Made by a program: the position numbers and the translations under genes. This document shows, piece by piece, positions 43,190 through 55,216 of a DNA stretch of 64,000 nt (its first letter is position 1; every line of letters starts with the position of its first letter). The stretch is from Rhynchopus sp. YZ270_cl-10 (lineage: Eukaryota > Euglenozoa > Diplonemea > Diplonemida > Diplonemidae), in the NCBI GenBank assembly GCA_964035575.1, contig OZ037843.1, positions 1,696,001 through 1,760,000 of the forward strand. The letters run 5' to 3'. Under the pieces are notes generated by a model. It was not told where the DNA came from, searched no databases, and saw only the letters and a program-made list of their open reading frames with translations.

Positions 43190-43900
43190 ACCAAAAAGTC
43201 AAAAAAAGCAAGAATTGAGCTGTTTTGAGCATCTAGAGTTTATTCCCCGGCCATTTTTCTGCACCACCAGTGCATTTTGTATGGGCCAGCGCCTTGTCAA
43301 AAAATCGAAAAATCTCAAAAAAAAAAATTTTTTTTCGGGAAAATTTCGACCCCTGAGTTGGGTTTTTGGGCACCAAAAAGTGCAAAAAAACGCAAAAATC
43401 GGGTGTTTTGACGATCTGGGGGTAAACATATGCATTATGCACCTTATGCATTACTACAGGGCCCACAATTTCGACTTTTCCTTAGCAAATTCCGTCACAT
43501 TTTTTTTTTTTTTTTCGATTTTGGCAAAGGCAAATCTCAGGGAAAAAAAAAATCACCCCGATAGTGGGTCCTTGGGTGTCCAAAGATGCCAAAAACACAA
43601 AAAAATTGATGTTTTGACCATCGGTGGGCACCTAAAACGCACTTTTCTGCCCAAAAAAAAATGAATATCGATTTTTCCTTAGCGTTCTTATAGCCGTGAT
43701 TTTTCAGTTTTTTTTCACAAAAAAATTCACCAAAAATAGTGTGTCCTTGGGAGATCAAAAACGCAAAAAAACGCAAAATTTTGGTGTTTTGACCCTTCAG
43801 AAGCACCCAAAACGCACTTTTGTGTACAAAAACACACATATTTCACATTTCCTTAGCAATTCCTTTCACCAGTACAAGGCGATTTTTGACCAGACAAAAA
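43190..43900 (+). repeat. Degenerate ~190-bp tandem repeats
   Basis: TGTTTTGA plus CATC/GATC-type cores occur at 43221, 43404, 43610 and 43785, each within a similar context (GGGTCCTTGGG...CCAAAAA...CGCAAAAA). The copies are strongly diverged and no gene is seen. Confidence 0.55.
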
Positions 43901-44365
43901 AATTTTTATTGCTCAAAAACGGGCGTGGTAGGCACCCGAAGTCATAAAATGGCCCAAAGAATCCAAAAAACCTCAGAAATACATGTTCGTGAAAAACATT
44001 TGCAAGTCAAAATTCAACCACAATACGGTCATTTTGTGCATACCCTGTGACTGTAGTGGCTAGAGAACACGCATGCAGACCTGTTCCTTGCAATTTCCAG
44101 TGTTGTGTTTATCAATGCATGCATCCAGAGGACCTTTGGTTTACAAAATCGTAGGCACTCCTGAGCAATGAAGTCGGTTTTTGACCCAAAATCGGGGTGT
44201 GTGGGCCCTAATTTGCTCCAAATTTGGCCGAAAATTGGGATTTTTCTGAAAATTTCATTGTGCTCAGCAAAAATCCTTGCTTTTTTGAAGAATTTTCCAA
44301 AAAATATGCTATACCCCCTATGACTGGACCCAACTCCCCTCACCCTTTTTTTTTTTCACCCAAAA
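43901..44365. other. Intergenic, AT-rich, no gene seen
   Basis: Low-complexity sequence resembling the preceding degenerate repeats, ending in a T-run just before the transposon at 44366. Confidence 0.4.
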
Positions 44366-44595
44366 GCATACAAGTATAACGGCCGTCACGACGGGAATAA
44401 ATTTTTTTTGTCGGGGAGGTCACGGCCGTGAAGAAAATCTGAAAAATTTAACGGCCGTGAAATTTTGCATTGATCACGGCCGTGAAATATTTCCACGCTT
44501 TTTGCTTGTTTCTTCTTTTTCGTTCGTAGACAGGGCCAGACCCCCTTTCCCATCCCTCCCAAGTCATTCTTGGGGGGTAAAAGCAACATAAAAAG

Positions 44596-44790
44596 TGCAA
44601 AAAAAATTGGCCCCACTGCGATTGGGAAGCTGACGACACGAATGAGCACTTATGGTGGTCCTGCCCTGCCTGCAATGCTTTACGCTCAGATCCTAGTTTC
44701 CACTCCGTCACAACTGCTGACAGGTCGCCGTGGCCTAACTGTGTGTCGAACTGTGGAGTTATCCCTACTGCCCTGAAGGACAGTATTGAT
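44596..44790 (+). pseudogene. Relic of LINE reverse transcriptase C-terminal region
   Basis: One + frame reads CDWEADDTNEHLWWSCPACN, then a short gap, WPNCVSNCG and VIPTAL before a stop. The CxxE...HLxWxCPxC spacing and the WPxC...CG motif resemble the region that follows reverse transcriptase domains in protist non-LTR retroposons. No RT domain precedes it, so it is a decayed 3' fragment. This is pattern recognition without a search. Confidence 0.4.
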
Positions 44791-45879
44791 GCTACCTCCA
44801 GCGTCTGATGGGGAGCATCCTCATACACCGGTTGTCTCTGAACAACAGCCTCCGTATCAACAATCTGCCACTCACGCCTGGAGAACAGCTCAGCTGCAAC
44901 CTTTGTTCCGTCCCCACTATGACTTCGACCGGATTCCACTCTCACAGGAAATGGACTTATTCAAACCATCACCTGCGTGCCCTCCGCTCCTGGCTCTCCT
45001 CACTGCACTGGTCTCCCGCTGCCCGCCCACGTTTTCACCCCACTGTTCATTGTGGTTGGAGCGTGGCATTTCTGAGCACTTGTATGTGCTCCGGGTTCTT
45101 CGGAGTGGCATATTTCTCGTGTTTCAGCACTTGTAACCCGGTTCTTGAGCAAAGTACTCTTCTCATATTTGATGGGCTTTCCGTTGTTGAGCACATCAAT
45201 ACTGTGAGACGAACCTCATCTGTGTTGAACCATTTGCAGTGTTCTTCAGCTTCCAGTGCAAAGTCTTCCGACAGAATCAGCACACCATTGAACAACTGGT
45301 CACGCGCACTATCCTCCGTCTTTTTTGTCGGAAAATAGACCGCATCACGTTCTGGACACCTCTGGATCTTCTTCGCTACGTTGGCGAGAAAGGCGCAGAG
45401 GGAGGGGTCCACCCTTTTGCTCCCGTGAACTTGTACTGTTTGTCCGACGACGTTTTCTTTCAGGTAGGGTTAGGTCCTGGGCTGTACCTTAAATTGCATC
45501 CGGGGGTCTGTTCCTCCAGAAACTCTATGAAGGTGTTGACCGCTCGAACCGATGTCTCCTACCTGAGAGATTACAAAACAGGAGGCGAGGAGGGGTATGT
45601 GGGGCGTTTTTGTGCCTTCAGGGTCTTTTTGTTTTTCAGCAACCCTGCCTCTCCTTTATCACCAGTGAGTCTTTGTCATTCTGTTGGGGTATGCGGGACT
45701 TCCCCTAGTCCTCAGGGTCTAAGCGCCCCTGCCCTCTTTTAAGCAAGTTCACCCTGGAAGGGTATATAAATGCTGGGTCAGGCTGGCTCCACTATGCTAT
45801 GATGGGTGCTCGCACCCGGAGCATAAATAGCCAGCGGTCAGGCCAGAGTCGCTCTGCGGAGTCTCTCTGCCACGCCTTT

Positions 45880-46172
45880 GGGTTACGGTGTGCTGCCTGT
45901 AAGGACGTCCATGTATATCCCTAAGAGAAAGGGTGAGGCCCAACTGTCGGTACAGCATGGGGCGCCAAGAGAGAGATGTTGTGACCCCCCTGCCCTCCCC
46001 TTTTTGTGTTTTTGGGTTTCTGCTCTCTTGTGTAGACTATCGTGCACCAAGCGTTGGGTGCAGCGAACTGCAGTACCTGTAAGCTCACAACTCTTCAACG
46101 GAAGGTGGGCCGCCGGCTGTCGAGCGGTTGTGAACCGCCCTCGTTCTCTTACGGTACGGGCCAGTCATTAGG
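45880..46172 (+). repeat. SINE-like hairpin repeat, copy 2
   Basis: GGGTTACGGTGTGCTGCCTG ... ATCGTGCACCAAGCGTTGGG ... CTCTTCAACGGAAGGTGGGC ... TCTTACGGTACGGG, matching 28590-28850 with indels. A TATATAAA sequence lies about 115 bases upstream (near 45762). Confidence 0.65.
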
Positions 46173-46840
46173 TTTCCTTTTTGCATCTTCTGTTGTTGGC
46201 CGCAGGGTACTTGTGCTTTCATCCGGATGGCTGGCATCATAAGTGGGTCAGTCGGAGGTGCCTGCATTAATAACTTCACTTTCTTTGGCACAAGAGTGAT
46301 GAACGGGGTTTGAGTGAGTCCAAACACATCCTTCTCGGGCAAAGAGTAATTAGAGGTTGTGAGACGCTCGGGACGCTGAACTGAAAGGCAGTGTTGAAAC
46401 CAGAAGATTACAGATGGCGGGTCAGATGCTGTGTCACTTACCCCATCAGGTAGATGAGAGCCAGCACCTTCAGAGCAGTGAACACAACACACCGTGGGCA
46501 CAATACATGTGCCAAAAGGCAACAAGACCCTACAAGAGTAGTACCCAGCGCAGTTTTCTGTGCGATACCACTTAACCGGTCCTCTCCTGCCCTACCCTCC
46601 TTTTCTTCAGGGGTAAAAATCAGGTGGGATGGTTCTTGAGTGGCACTTTTTCTCATATTTCACTGTGTCTTCCTTCAAAGACTTGTACAAAAATTTCACG
46701 GCCGTTGTTTTTTTTTTAACGGCCGTGAAATTTTTGTACGCTTTTTTTTCACGGCCGTTTTTTTTTATTTTTCACGGCAACGACGGCAGTGGGTCGAGCA
46801 TTTTTTTTTCATTTCCGTGACGTCCGTTTTACTTGTATGC

Positions 46841-47165
46841 AAAAGGGCCGGAAATTTTACACACTAATACACAAACTTACGGACCCCCCCAATTTGTACC
46901 GTTGTCACTTGAAAAAAAAAATATTCCATCCTAAGTAACAAAATTCCCGCCCCCAGACCCCCCCCCCTAGGGGATACGACTCCAGCCATTTTGGCTGGGA
47001 CCAAACGCACGGAAAATTCATTTGGCATTATCTGGCCATCTCCAAGGCAACTGCGGGTGAAAAACACCCTCAGAGTGGGTCACAGGGGGCCTGTGGGTCG
47101 AAAAACGACCCAGAAGCCACCCCAGAATACAAAAAAATGGAAAAAAATAGTGAAAAAACGGCTTT
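46841..47165. other. Spacer between transposon and large palindrome
   Basis: C-rich and A-rich runs; no gene is seen. Confidence 0.4.
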
Positions 47166-47971
47166 TTTCACGTTTTGGCCACTTTGGGCAAAATAGCGAT
47201 TTTTCGAGAAAAAAATCAAAAACCGGGATATTTTTTGACATCACAAAGCCTCCTTTGGCACAAATATACCCCAAAAGTGGCCTGTGAGTCCATTCCAACC
47301 TGTTTTGGACATATTTGACACTTTTGGAAGTGTTTTTTTGGTGTTTTTAGGTCAAAAAAATGCCCAAGACGTCCCCAAGACATCCCCAAGACACTTTGCA
47401 CACCCCCTGTTACGGTCATATTTTTTTCGTTTTTTTGCCTGAAACCCCCAAAATACCCCTCCCGGACCCCACATAGTCCCGAATATCCATCACACACCCA
47501 CTCAGAGTGAGTAGAAGCACCCCAAAAAAAATATTTTTTAAAGCCCTAAAATTGTGCTTCAGTTTCGGCAGCATCCATGTTGAAGTTGAAGGGCTTTAAA
47601 AAATATTTTTTTTGGGGTGCTTCTACTCACTCTGAGTGGGTGTGTGATGGATATTCGGGACTATGTGGGGTCCGGGAGGGGTATTTTGGGGGTTTCAGGC
47701 AAAAAAACGAAAAAAATATGACCGTAACAGGGGGTGTGCAAAGTGTCTTGGGGATGTCTTGGGGACGTCTTGGGCATTTTTTTGACCTAAAAACACCAAA
47801 AAAACACTTCCAAAAGTGTCAAATATGTCCAAAACAGGTTGGAATGGACTCACAGGCCACTTTTGGGGTATATTTGTGCCAAAGGAGGCTTTGTGATGTC
47901 AAAAAATATCCCGGTTTTTGATTTTTTTCTCGAAAAATCGCTATTTTGCCCAAAGTGGCCAAAACGTGAAA
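47166..47971. repeat. Large palindrome: 381-bp arms, 44-bp loop
   Basis: The left arm 47166-47546 and right arm 47591-47971 appear to be exact inverted copies, from TTTCACGTTTTGGCC at the outside to TTTTTAAAGCCCT at the loop (47547-47590). A 93-residue minus-strand frame in one arm is the exact mirror of a plus-strand frame in the other, confirming identity over at least 280 bases. I do not think these frames are genes. Such identity implies recent origin or active homogenisation. Confidence 0.9.
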
Positions 47972-48170
47972 CATGTGAGGCACGTTACATGTAACTCACT
48001 TGTAACTCACTTGTAACCCACCAGTTACAACCTGATTTTGCCTGTAATTCATGTATCCCACTTGTAACTCACTTGTAACTCACTTGTAACGGGTTTTCAC
48101 TTGTAACGTTACATGTAGCTTCACTTGTAATGTACTATACTTCACCGTCGTGTAACATGGATTGGAATAA
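47972..48170. repeat. CACTTGTAACT motif array
   Basis: At least six CACTTGTAACT-type motifs with TTACATGTA, ending in TACTTCACCGTCGTGTAAC. It is related to the motif array at 19.7-20.0 kb. Confidence 0.6.
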
Positions 48171-49324
48171 TGGGCCTTCCCCCAGCAATTTTTCTAAATA
48201 CAAGGTCCCTGACCCCCATTTTCACAAAAAAATTGGCCTATTTCTACAGCCATATTTGTACGGCAAATCTCTAACACTATTTATTTCAAATGTGTGTTTT
48301 CGGGTTTAAATAGCTGTTTAGTGGGGTTCTACTCCACTAAATAAATCGAGCAAAAATATGGTGAACTCAGAGGAGGGGGTCATTCGGTTCGAAAAACGCA
48401 ATTTTGGGCAATTAGAGCAAAAACAACGCCCTCAAATACAAGAATCAGTTTTGGAAAATCCCACTTTTTGGCTGAGTGTGTTTAAAATAAATTTTATGAA
48501 AACGGCCAAAAAAAAAAGGGGTCTTCTATTCGCCCCCCCCAATGTTGTTTTCAAAAAAGCAAACAGAACATTAAGTTGATTGTTTCCTTTCTGATAGTCG
48601 TTGTTACTGTGCACTCACAAAAAGTGCTCTTTTCTTTCTTTTAGCCCTTGCTCCTTCTGATGAGCGCGGTCAAAGGGCTGTTATCCTGGTCAAGGAGCAG
48701 ACCGCCGAAACCAGAACTTTTTTCCTTTTTTTTTTTACCCGTTTGCTAACGACATCAAAATATAAAGACCCCCCCTTTTTTTTTTTTAAAAAAACATTTT
48801 TCTTTTCTTGTAGTGAGGCTTCAACAGGAATTAGTCGCTATCTCAACAAAGAAGCGCACCTACCTCTCAACTTCCAAAGTACTACAATGAAATGCAATAC
48901 AAAACAAACAGAGTAGCAAAAACAAGAACAAAAATAAAAACAAAGTTGAAACAAACTTTACAAACTTTTTCAAACCCCCCAATGTTGTTTTTAGGTACAA
49001 AAACGTCTGGGGTGCTTCTTTAGCTCTGTCGGCACACAGCCTCATCGGCGTGTTGCTCTTCTTCTGTTTTTTGCGTCTTTGTCATAAATCAGTCTGACAT
49101 TTAAATCCCTGTTAGTTTATTATTTCCCTAGTTTCGAGTGCGAAACGTTTCCCCATGTATTGTACGGGAAAGAAAATGACAAACAGCTGCAGGGTGGTTC
49201 CGTGCATATCATAGAACCTGGCACCTGGTGTGTCTGAAGGAAGGGAAAGTAAAATCATTTGAGCTATTTGCTGGGTCGTTTTTGTCATGACTTTTTTTGA
49301 TTTGTGTCGAAGTTGTTTTGCCTT
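48171..49324. other. Intergenic with partial retroelement-like copy E
   Basis: No gene is seen. A partial copy of the 11509 family lies at about 49128-49254. CCCCCCAATGTTGTTTT occurs twice (48534 and 48975). Confidence 0.5.
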
Positions 49325-50253
49325 GAGATGCGGGGATGCACGATTACGCCCACACTTATCAGTGGTCCTCTGCATCTGACACGCCCTGCAGGGTCGTGTG
49401 AGTGACGCAGTGTCACTCCTAGAGAGCGTTGCGCACGGCTGTGGCACTGTGGCAGGCGCTCTGCAGGGTGTCCTGCTGTCAAGAGTTTTGTTATGAACAA
49501 GATAAAACAATAATCTCGCGTTTCTTGAAGCAGTTCTCCAGAGCACATGTTTTTCTCTATAATGCGTACTGTTTTTCCAAACTAGTACAATATTGTGAAG
49601 TCCGCGAAAATAAAATAGTGCGTATGACGACTGTAGTGTCGACGCTTTGCTCCCAAAAGGCGTTCTTCTGCATAATTCAACTAAAACACCATACACCAAA
49701 GAGCTGTGTGCCCACACCCACCCACCCTCACCATGTGTTTTACACTTGTACGAGAAGGCTTTGTTAAGAGAACCTATTTGTTTCGTGGATTGGTTTATTC
49801 CGCAAACCCGCAAGTTTGGGGGTTTGCAGCCGCGTTATTTTTGCCCAGCACCCCTCAGATACCACAGCCGCGTTGAAGCCTGACAACGATTGCACCTTTA
49901 AAGTCGAAATGGATACAAACCCAATGACAAACCTTTGCGAATCCTTGTTGATGTGTGTGCCAAGGCGCTTTCATCCTTCGCGTGTTTAATTGTTTTCCCC
50001 TTTCCGCAGGCTTCTTGTCTTCTGACAAAAAGGTAAACTGACAAAAGCAAACACCCCATTGCCCCTTCTCTGTTTCATTCTATTTGTTGATTTGAATCCA
50101 TCGATAATATACCTTTTAGATCAGTTCTCTGTTGTCTGTGTTCCCTCTACGCCACTTCTGTTGTGCAGTCTCAATGTGTGGCGGAGCAGCATTCTCGCAC
50201 ACACTTTACCACCTACCATGTGCCTGCGTCGGTGTACGGTGGGGATTTGCTCT
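49325..50253 (+). repeat. Receptor upstream cassette, copy e, without a receptor
   Basis: Full cassette (front half 49325-49830, back half 49840-50250), with the candidate mini-exon at 50010-50032. Downstream there is no receptor gene but unrelated sequence. It is either an orphan left after deletion or evidence that the cassette moves independently. Confidence 0.75.
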
Positions 50254-51964
50254 GGGTTGCAATACAGTGGTGGAGCAAACAGTGCACAGGTAGAACAAGT
50301 TCCAGATTTCTTCTTGGCACGGTATTTGGCAATAAATTTTTATTTACACTGCAGGTCTTTTCTAAGCTTAGAGGCGTAGGTTGGTCTGAAGACCCTTTTG
50401 TACTCTTTTTGATTGTAGCACTCGAGCAGTGTTGTGTCAGAATATGTGCAGAGCCGTAGCCTCAGGGGAATAATCAATGTGTGCATGTGAGGCATCTTCA
50501 TGAGTCAGTATCGGTACAACTTCGTACAACTAGCAAACTTTGTTTCGTTTCCCGTTTTCCTGCAGCACATGTGTGGGTGAAGATAGTATTTCCCCATGTT
50601 TGCAACTGCAACTTCGTAAGTCAGTATCGGTCTGCGAATCAAATTGAAAACGGCGTGTTTGCGCTTCATATTGAGGATAGAGAAACTGAAAAGTCATGAA
50701 AATACAAAACTGAGGAACAGCCACTCTGCCTCAGCAGGGTGAACGAAAGGATGGTGGCCACGTTCAACACATTGCACATCCTCGGGTGTCCACACTAATA
50801 CAACGAAGCTTTCAATATTACTTAAACCTACATGATGTAACATCCTCAAACTTTTCTACAAATGATTTCATTGAACGCAACCCCGGGTAGGTGGTGCAGT
50901 GCACCCCGCCTCGGGGAGGTTCGGGGTCTACCAGCTTTCAGCGCCTTTTTGCACTGGATCGGTACGTCACTGACGGGTGCATATTCGCTCCGTTGCAGGA
51001 TGGCAGGGATGTTTGTCTGCAGTACCAGGCCTGTTGTCTTCCCGAGACGGACAACCTCAATAGAGATGGAAAACATAATAAAGTGAAGGACACGACACTG
51101 CACTAGACTACACTACAGTACACATGCCGGGCAGGGCACATCCCGCAACAAAGCACCACTGGGACTGCGACGAGAAGAAATGGATGACTTCGAGAACCTC
51201 CCGAGATCGGAGACAAGATCGGCCAGGGCGGGATGCGCGTTGCGTACGACTGCACCAACAGGTCGAGGTGTGTGCGTTTCACCACAACCTCTCCCTTTTG
51301 TCTTTATTGTCTTTATTTATTGTTTGCGGGGGGTGGGGAAACACAAAAAGGAAAGTGGTGGAGTGTGGTTTCAATTTCAAATGTAATTCGGAACCCATTC
51401 CGTTTCCGCCCTGGAAGCTTTCTGGAGGCGGCCTTTCATTTATTCACCCCTATTTGATATGGCTACGCATGGCGAGGCTTAGCAGCACTCTTCTTTTAGA
51501 TGTATATAGACAGAAGGCGCATTCATCTTACAAATTTTCTATTTTTCCCCCTCTTCTTCTTTGGACTCAACAAAAGAAAATAATTCAGTCGGAGGTGCCT
51601 GCATCAACAACTACTGTTTCAAGTCGAATGTCTTTTCATTTCCCTCAACCCCCTACCCATGCACACCCACCCCGTTCATGTCTAGAGTCAACTATTAAAC
51701 AAAATGAAATACCCCCACCCTTTCTTTATTCGTTTACTGTTCACTGTTCACTGATGGCATCCATCCTGGGTAAAGACTCATGAAGTAACCCGAAGAACGC
51801 AGATCTCATTTGGAGGCGTCCTTCACTGCACAAGTGGCACAGTGAAGCCATACTGCGTGATGCCGGGTGCTTATCCCCTCCTCTGTCCACACACCTCTTC
51901 ACAAAGAGTAACGTCACTCACCAGTGAGACACACAACATAAGACACAGCAACGACACACAAGCA
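50254..51964. other. Intergenic with possible kinase-exon relic
   Basis: Mostly non-coding. At 51202-51277 a frame reads EIGDKIGQGGMRVAYDCTNR, which resembles the glycine-rich loop of a protein kinase. A stop lies just upstream in that frame, although a frame offset by one reads MDDFENLP. At best it is a decayed exon. Blocks near 50777-50880 repeat sequence from about 3895 and 4169. Confidence 0.4.
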
Positions 51965-52376
51965 ATGTTTTGGGAACATGCAGTCGACCACAGCAACTCT
52001 GCGTTGCACGAGGCAGTTGGTAAAAACCATGCAGATGTGGTACAGGTGCTCATTGATGCAGGGGCAGACATCGAGAAAAAGAACTCTTTTGGACGTACGC
52101 CTCTTCTCCTTGCGTGCTTCAAAGGGTACCTCGACGCTGTGAAGGTGTTGGTGCAAGCTCGTGCGGAACTGGGTGTCACAGACGACAATGGCAACACATG
52201 TCTTATCGCTGCTTCGAGTGGGGGACACACGGAGACTGTGCGCTATCTTGTGGGCTTGGGGCAGGTGGATGTGGATCAGGTAGGTGGGCCGGACGCAACC
52301 ACTGCGTTGCAAATGGCAGCTGGCCATAACTATGCAGATGTAGTGGAGGTGCTCATTGATGCAAGGGCAGACGTCG

Positions 52377-53558
52377 GTTTAGTTTTGCTAATCCTTAACA
52401 CTCCCTATTGATCGTGGTTGATGTATGCAAAGATCTGAAAAGAAACGAAAAGGTACCCACGAACATGTGGCAACAAACACAACCAACACAACGCAACCGA
52501 TTGTGTACGTAACGATCTCTATGCAACGAGCGCAACGCATCCAACGCACCGTAACCGATGTGTACGTAACGATCGGAACGCAACGAACGTAACCAACCGA
52601 ACACAACCAACGCAAAGCAACCGCTCTGTTCGTTGCGCTCTGTACGTAACGATCTGCACGCTACGAACACAACGCATGTAACGTAACGCAACCGATGTGC
52701 ACGTAGCTATGTGTACGCAACGAGTGGTAACAAACCCACACGCATGGTTCTAACACCGCGCTGGCACGTTTCCCGAGCCGCAAACCCGGTTACCTGCCTG
52801 AAAAACCGGGTTTTTGGCCAAAACGCCTGTTTTCCCTGTAGAATCCTTAAGAACCCTTAAGGAACGCACGGTTTCTAAGGCATTTTACACGTAAACTCGC
52901 GACACGAAAATAGGAATTAAAAACTCATTTCTGAGAAAACTGTATTTAGAATAACTGGATTTTTGGCCCAATCTTTCCAATGCCGAAAAAATCTTACACT
53001 TTGGTGCCTCTGCGAGAAATGTCATTTTTTGGGGTACCCCGTCGGGGGGTGGGGGGTTGCAGGGGTACGCCACAAAAGCAACCTTAAAAACCTTAACACA
53101 GAGTGTTAAGGAATGACGCAACCGATGTGTCCGTAGCTATGTGTACGTAACGAGTGGTTACAAACCCCCACGCATGGTTCTCGCACCGCGTTGGCATGTT
53201 TGCGAAGCCGCAAACCCGGTTCCCTTTCTGAAAAACCGGGTTTTTGGCCAAAACGCCTGTTTTGCCTGTAGAATCCTTAAGAACCCTTAAGGAACGCACG
53301 GTTTCTAAGGCACTTTACACGTAAACTCGCGACACGAAAATAGGAATTAAAAACTCATCTCTCAGAAAACTGTATTTAGAATAACTGGATTTTTGGCCCA
53401 ATCTTTCCAATGCCGAAAAAATCTTACACTTTGGTGCCTCTGCGAGAAATGTCATTTTTTGAGGTACCCCGTCGGGGGGGGGGGGGGGGTGGGCCAAGAG
53501 GGGGAGGGGGAACGCCACAAAAGCAACCTTAAAAACCTTAACACAGAGTGTTAAGGAA
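52377..53558. mobile_element. 1.18-kb repeat insertion in the ankyrin gene
   Basis: It starts with ~300 bases of degenerate GTAACGATC...GCAACGAACGCAAC repeats. Two tandem ~430-445-bp units follow (52684-53113 and 53114-53558), each opening ACGCAACCGATGTG. Each contains CCTTAAGGAACGCACGGTTT and ends ACCTTAACACAGAGTGTTAAGG, a terminal palindrome. CCTTAACACTC near the left end is inverted relative to the right end. A diverged relative lies at 17940-18245. It could be a MITE-like element that duplicated in place. Confidence 0.65.
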
Positions 53559-55216
53559 GGGCCGGACGCAACTACTGCGTTGCGCGATGCAGTTGATAGA
53601 CACTACCCAGATATAGTACAGGTACTCATTGATGCAGGGGCAGACATCGAGAAAAGGACTCTGATGGACGTACGCCTTTTCTTCTTGCGTGCTTCAGAGC
53701 CGTGTGCCTCGACATTGTGAAGGTGTTGGTGCAAGCTGGTGCGGAACTGCGTGTCACAGACCCCAACGATGTCAATTGTCTTATGGCTGCTTCGGATCGG
53801 GGATACACGGAGACTGTGCGCTATCTTGTGGGCTTGGGGCAGGTGGATGTGGATCAGGTAGGTGGGCCGGACGCAACCACTGCGTTGCAAATGGCAGCTG
53901 GCCATAACTATGCAGATGTAGTGGAGGTGCTCATTGATGCAAGGGCAGACGTCGAGAAAAAGGACTCTGATGGACGTACGCCTCTTTTCCGTGCGTGCAT
54001 GATAGGGTACCTCTACACCGTGAAGGTGTTGGTGAAAGCTGGTGCGAAACTGGGTGTTACAGACAGCAACGGCGTAAATTGTCTTTTCGCTGCTTCGCAT
54101 GGGGGACACACGGAGACTGTGCACTATCTTGTGGATCAGGTAGGTGGGCAGGACGCAACCACTGCGTTGCACGAGGCAGTTGATAAAAACCATGCAGATG
54201 TGGTGCAGGTGCTCATTGATGCAGGGGCAGACATCGAGAAAAAGGACTCTTTTGGACGTACGCCTCTTCTCGTTGCGTGCAGGAGAGAGTTCTTCAGTGT
54301 TGTGAAGGTACTGGTTCGAGCAGGTGCGGATGTGGGTGCAAGAGACCGAGGTGGCATGACATGTCTCATGATTGTGTCTAAAGATGGATCCATCATTTTT
54401 ATGGCAAAAATCGTGAAAATGCTTCTCTGCATGCCAGAGGTGGGTGTGGATATCGTTGATGATAACCACTGGACTGCGTTGCACCACGCAGTGGCCCGCA
54501 ACCGTGAGACTCTGATGCAGGAGCTCATTGATGTAGGTGCAGACGTGGAAGCAAAGAGCGAGTTGGTCTGTTCGCCTCTGATGATGGCTTGTCGGGAAGG
54601 TAAGGTCCATATCGCGAGGAAGTTGCTTGAAGCGGGTGCACGGCTGCATATACAGGGCAATGGCAATATCCGTTTCGATGCAGCAGCGCGTTACCCCAAA
54701 TCATATGCAGATGAGGTGCAGGAGCTCATTGATTCAGGTGCACGCATCGAGAAATGGGACGACAGAGGACCTTCGCCTCTTGTTTGTGCGTGCATGGGAG
54801 AGAACCGCGACATTGTGAATCTGTTGGTGCAAGCTGGTGCAGAACTGCGTGTCACAGAACAAAAAGAGGAGCTCTCACAGCACTTTGAAGCTACTGCAGG
54901 GGCCAGAAGAACACATAAAATACAAAAGGTCACATGTCTGATTACTGCTGCGGAAGAGGGAGGCACGGAGACTGTGCGTTATCTTATGGTAGGCGTGGAG
55001 CAGGAAGTGGATCAGACAGGTGGCGTCGTTGATGCCGACGTTGCCGACATCCAGGTAGATGTGACAAACACAGCAGCACTCAGCGAACTGAGTCAAATGG
55101 ATTCAGCAGCAAAGAAGCGCTTGCGCGAGAAACTTGAACCAATTCGTGCTGCTTGGGAACGCATGTCGACGTCCCTTTCCGCACCGGAGCTTCCACTTGA
55201 TGCTGCTGAAGTTGTC

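Larger units (their letters stand above)
44366..46840. mobile_element. 2.48-kb TIR element with CACGGCCGTGAA palindrome clusters
   Basis: The ends are inverted repeats GCATACAAGTA(T/A)AACGG(C/A)CGTCACG, two mismatches in about 26. AAAA follows and precedes them, possibly a target duplication though of low information. Both subterminal regions carry clusters of the palindrome CACGGCCGTGAA (44440-44490 and 46698-46765). The interior holds a reverse-transcriptase-like relic (about 44596-44790) and a SINE-like repeat (45880-46172). No transposase is recognised, so it seems a non-autonomous carrier of other elements. Confidence 0.7.

Noticed and set aside
43146-43664. 172-residue ORF in the 43-kb region
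   Set aside because: Low-complexity Lys/Phe-rich translation of degenerate A-rich tandem repeats.
47216-47921. Mirror-image 93-residue ORFs in the large palindrome
   Set aside because: Both are translations of the same non-coding arm; no recognised domain.
51124-51783. 219-residue plus-strand ORF
   Set aside because: Composition changes along it, no motif in that frame, and the better kinase-like motif lies in another frame.
52377-53558. Reading the ankyrin-gene insertion as an introner-type intron
   Set aside because: GT..AG boundaries exist but splicing gives an out-of-frame product with an early stop.
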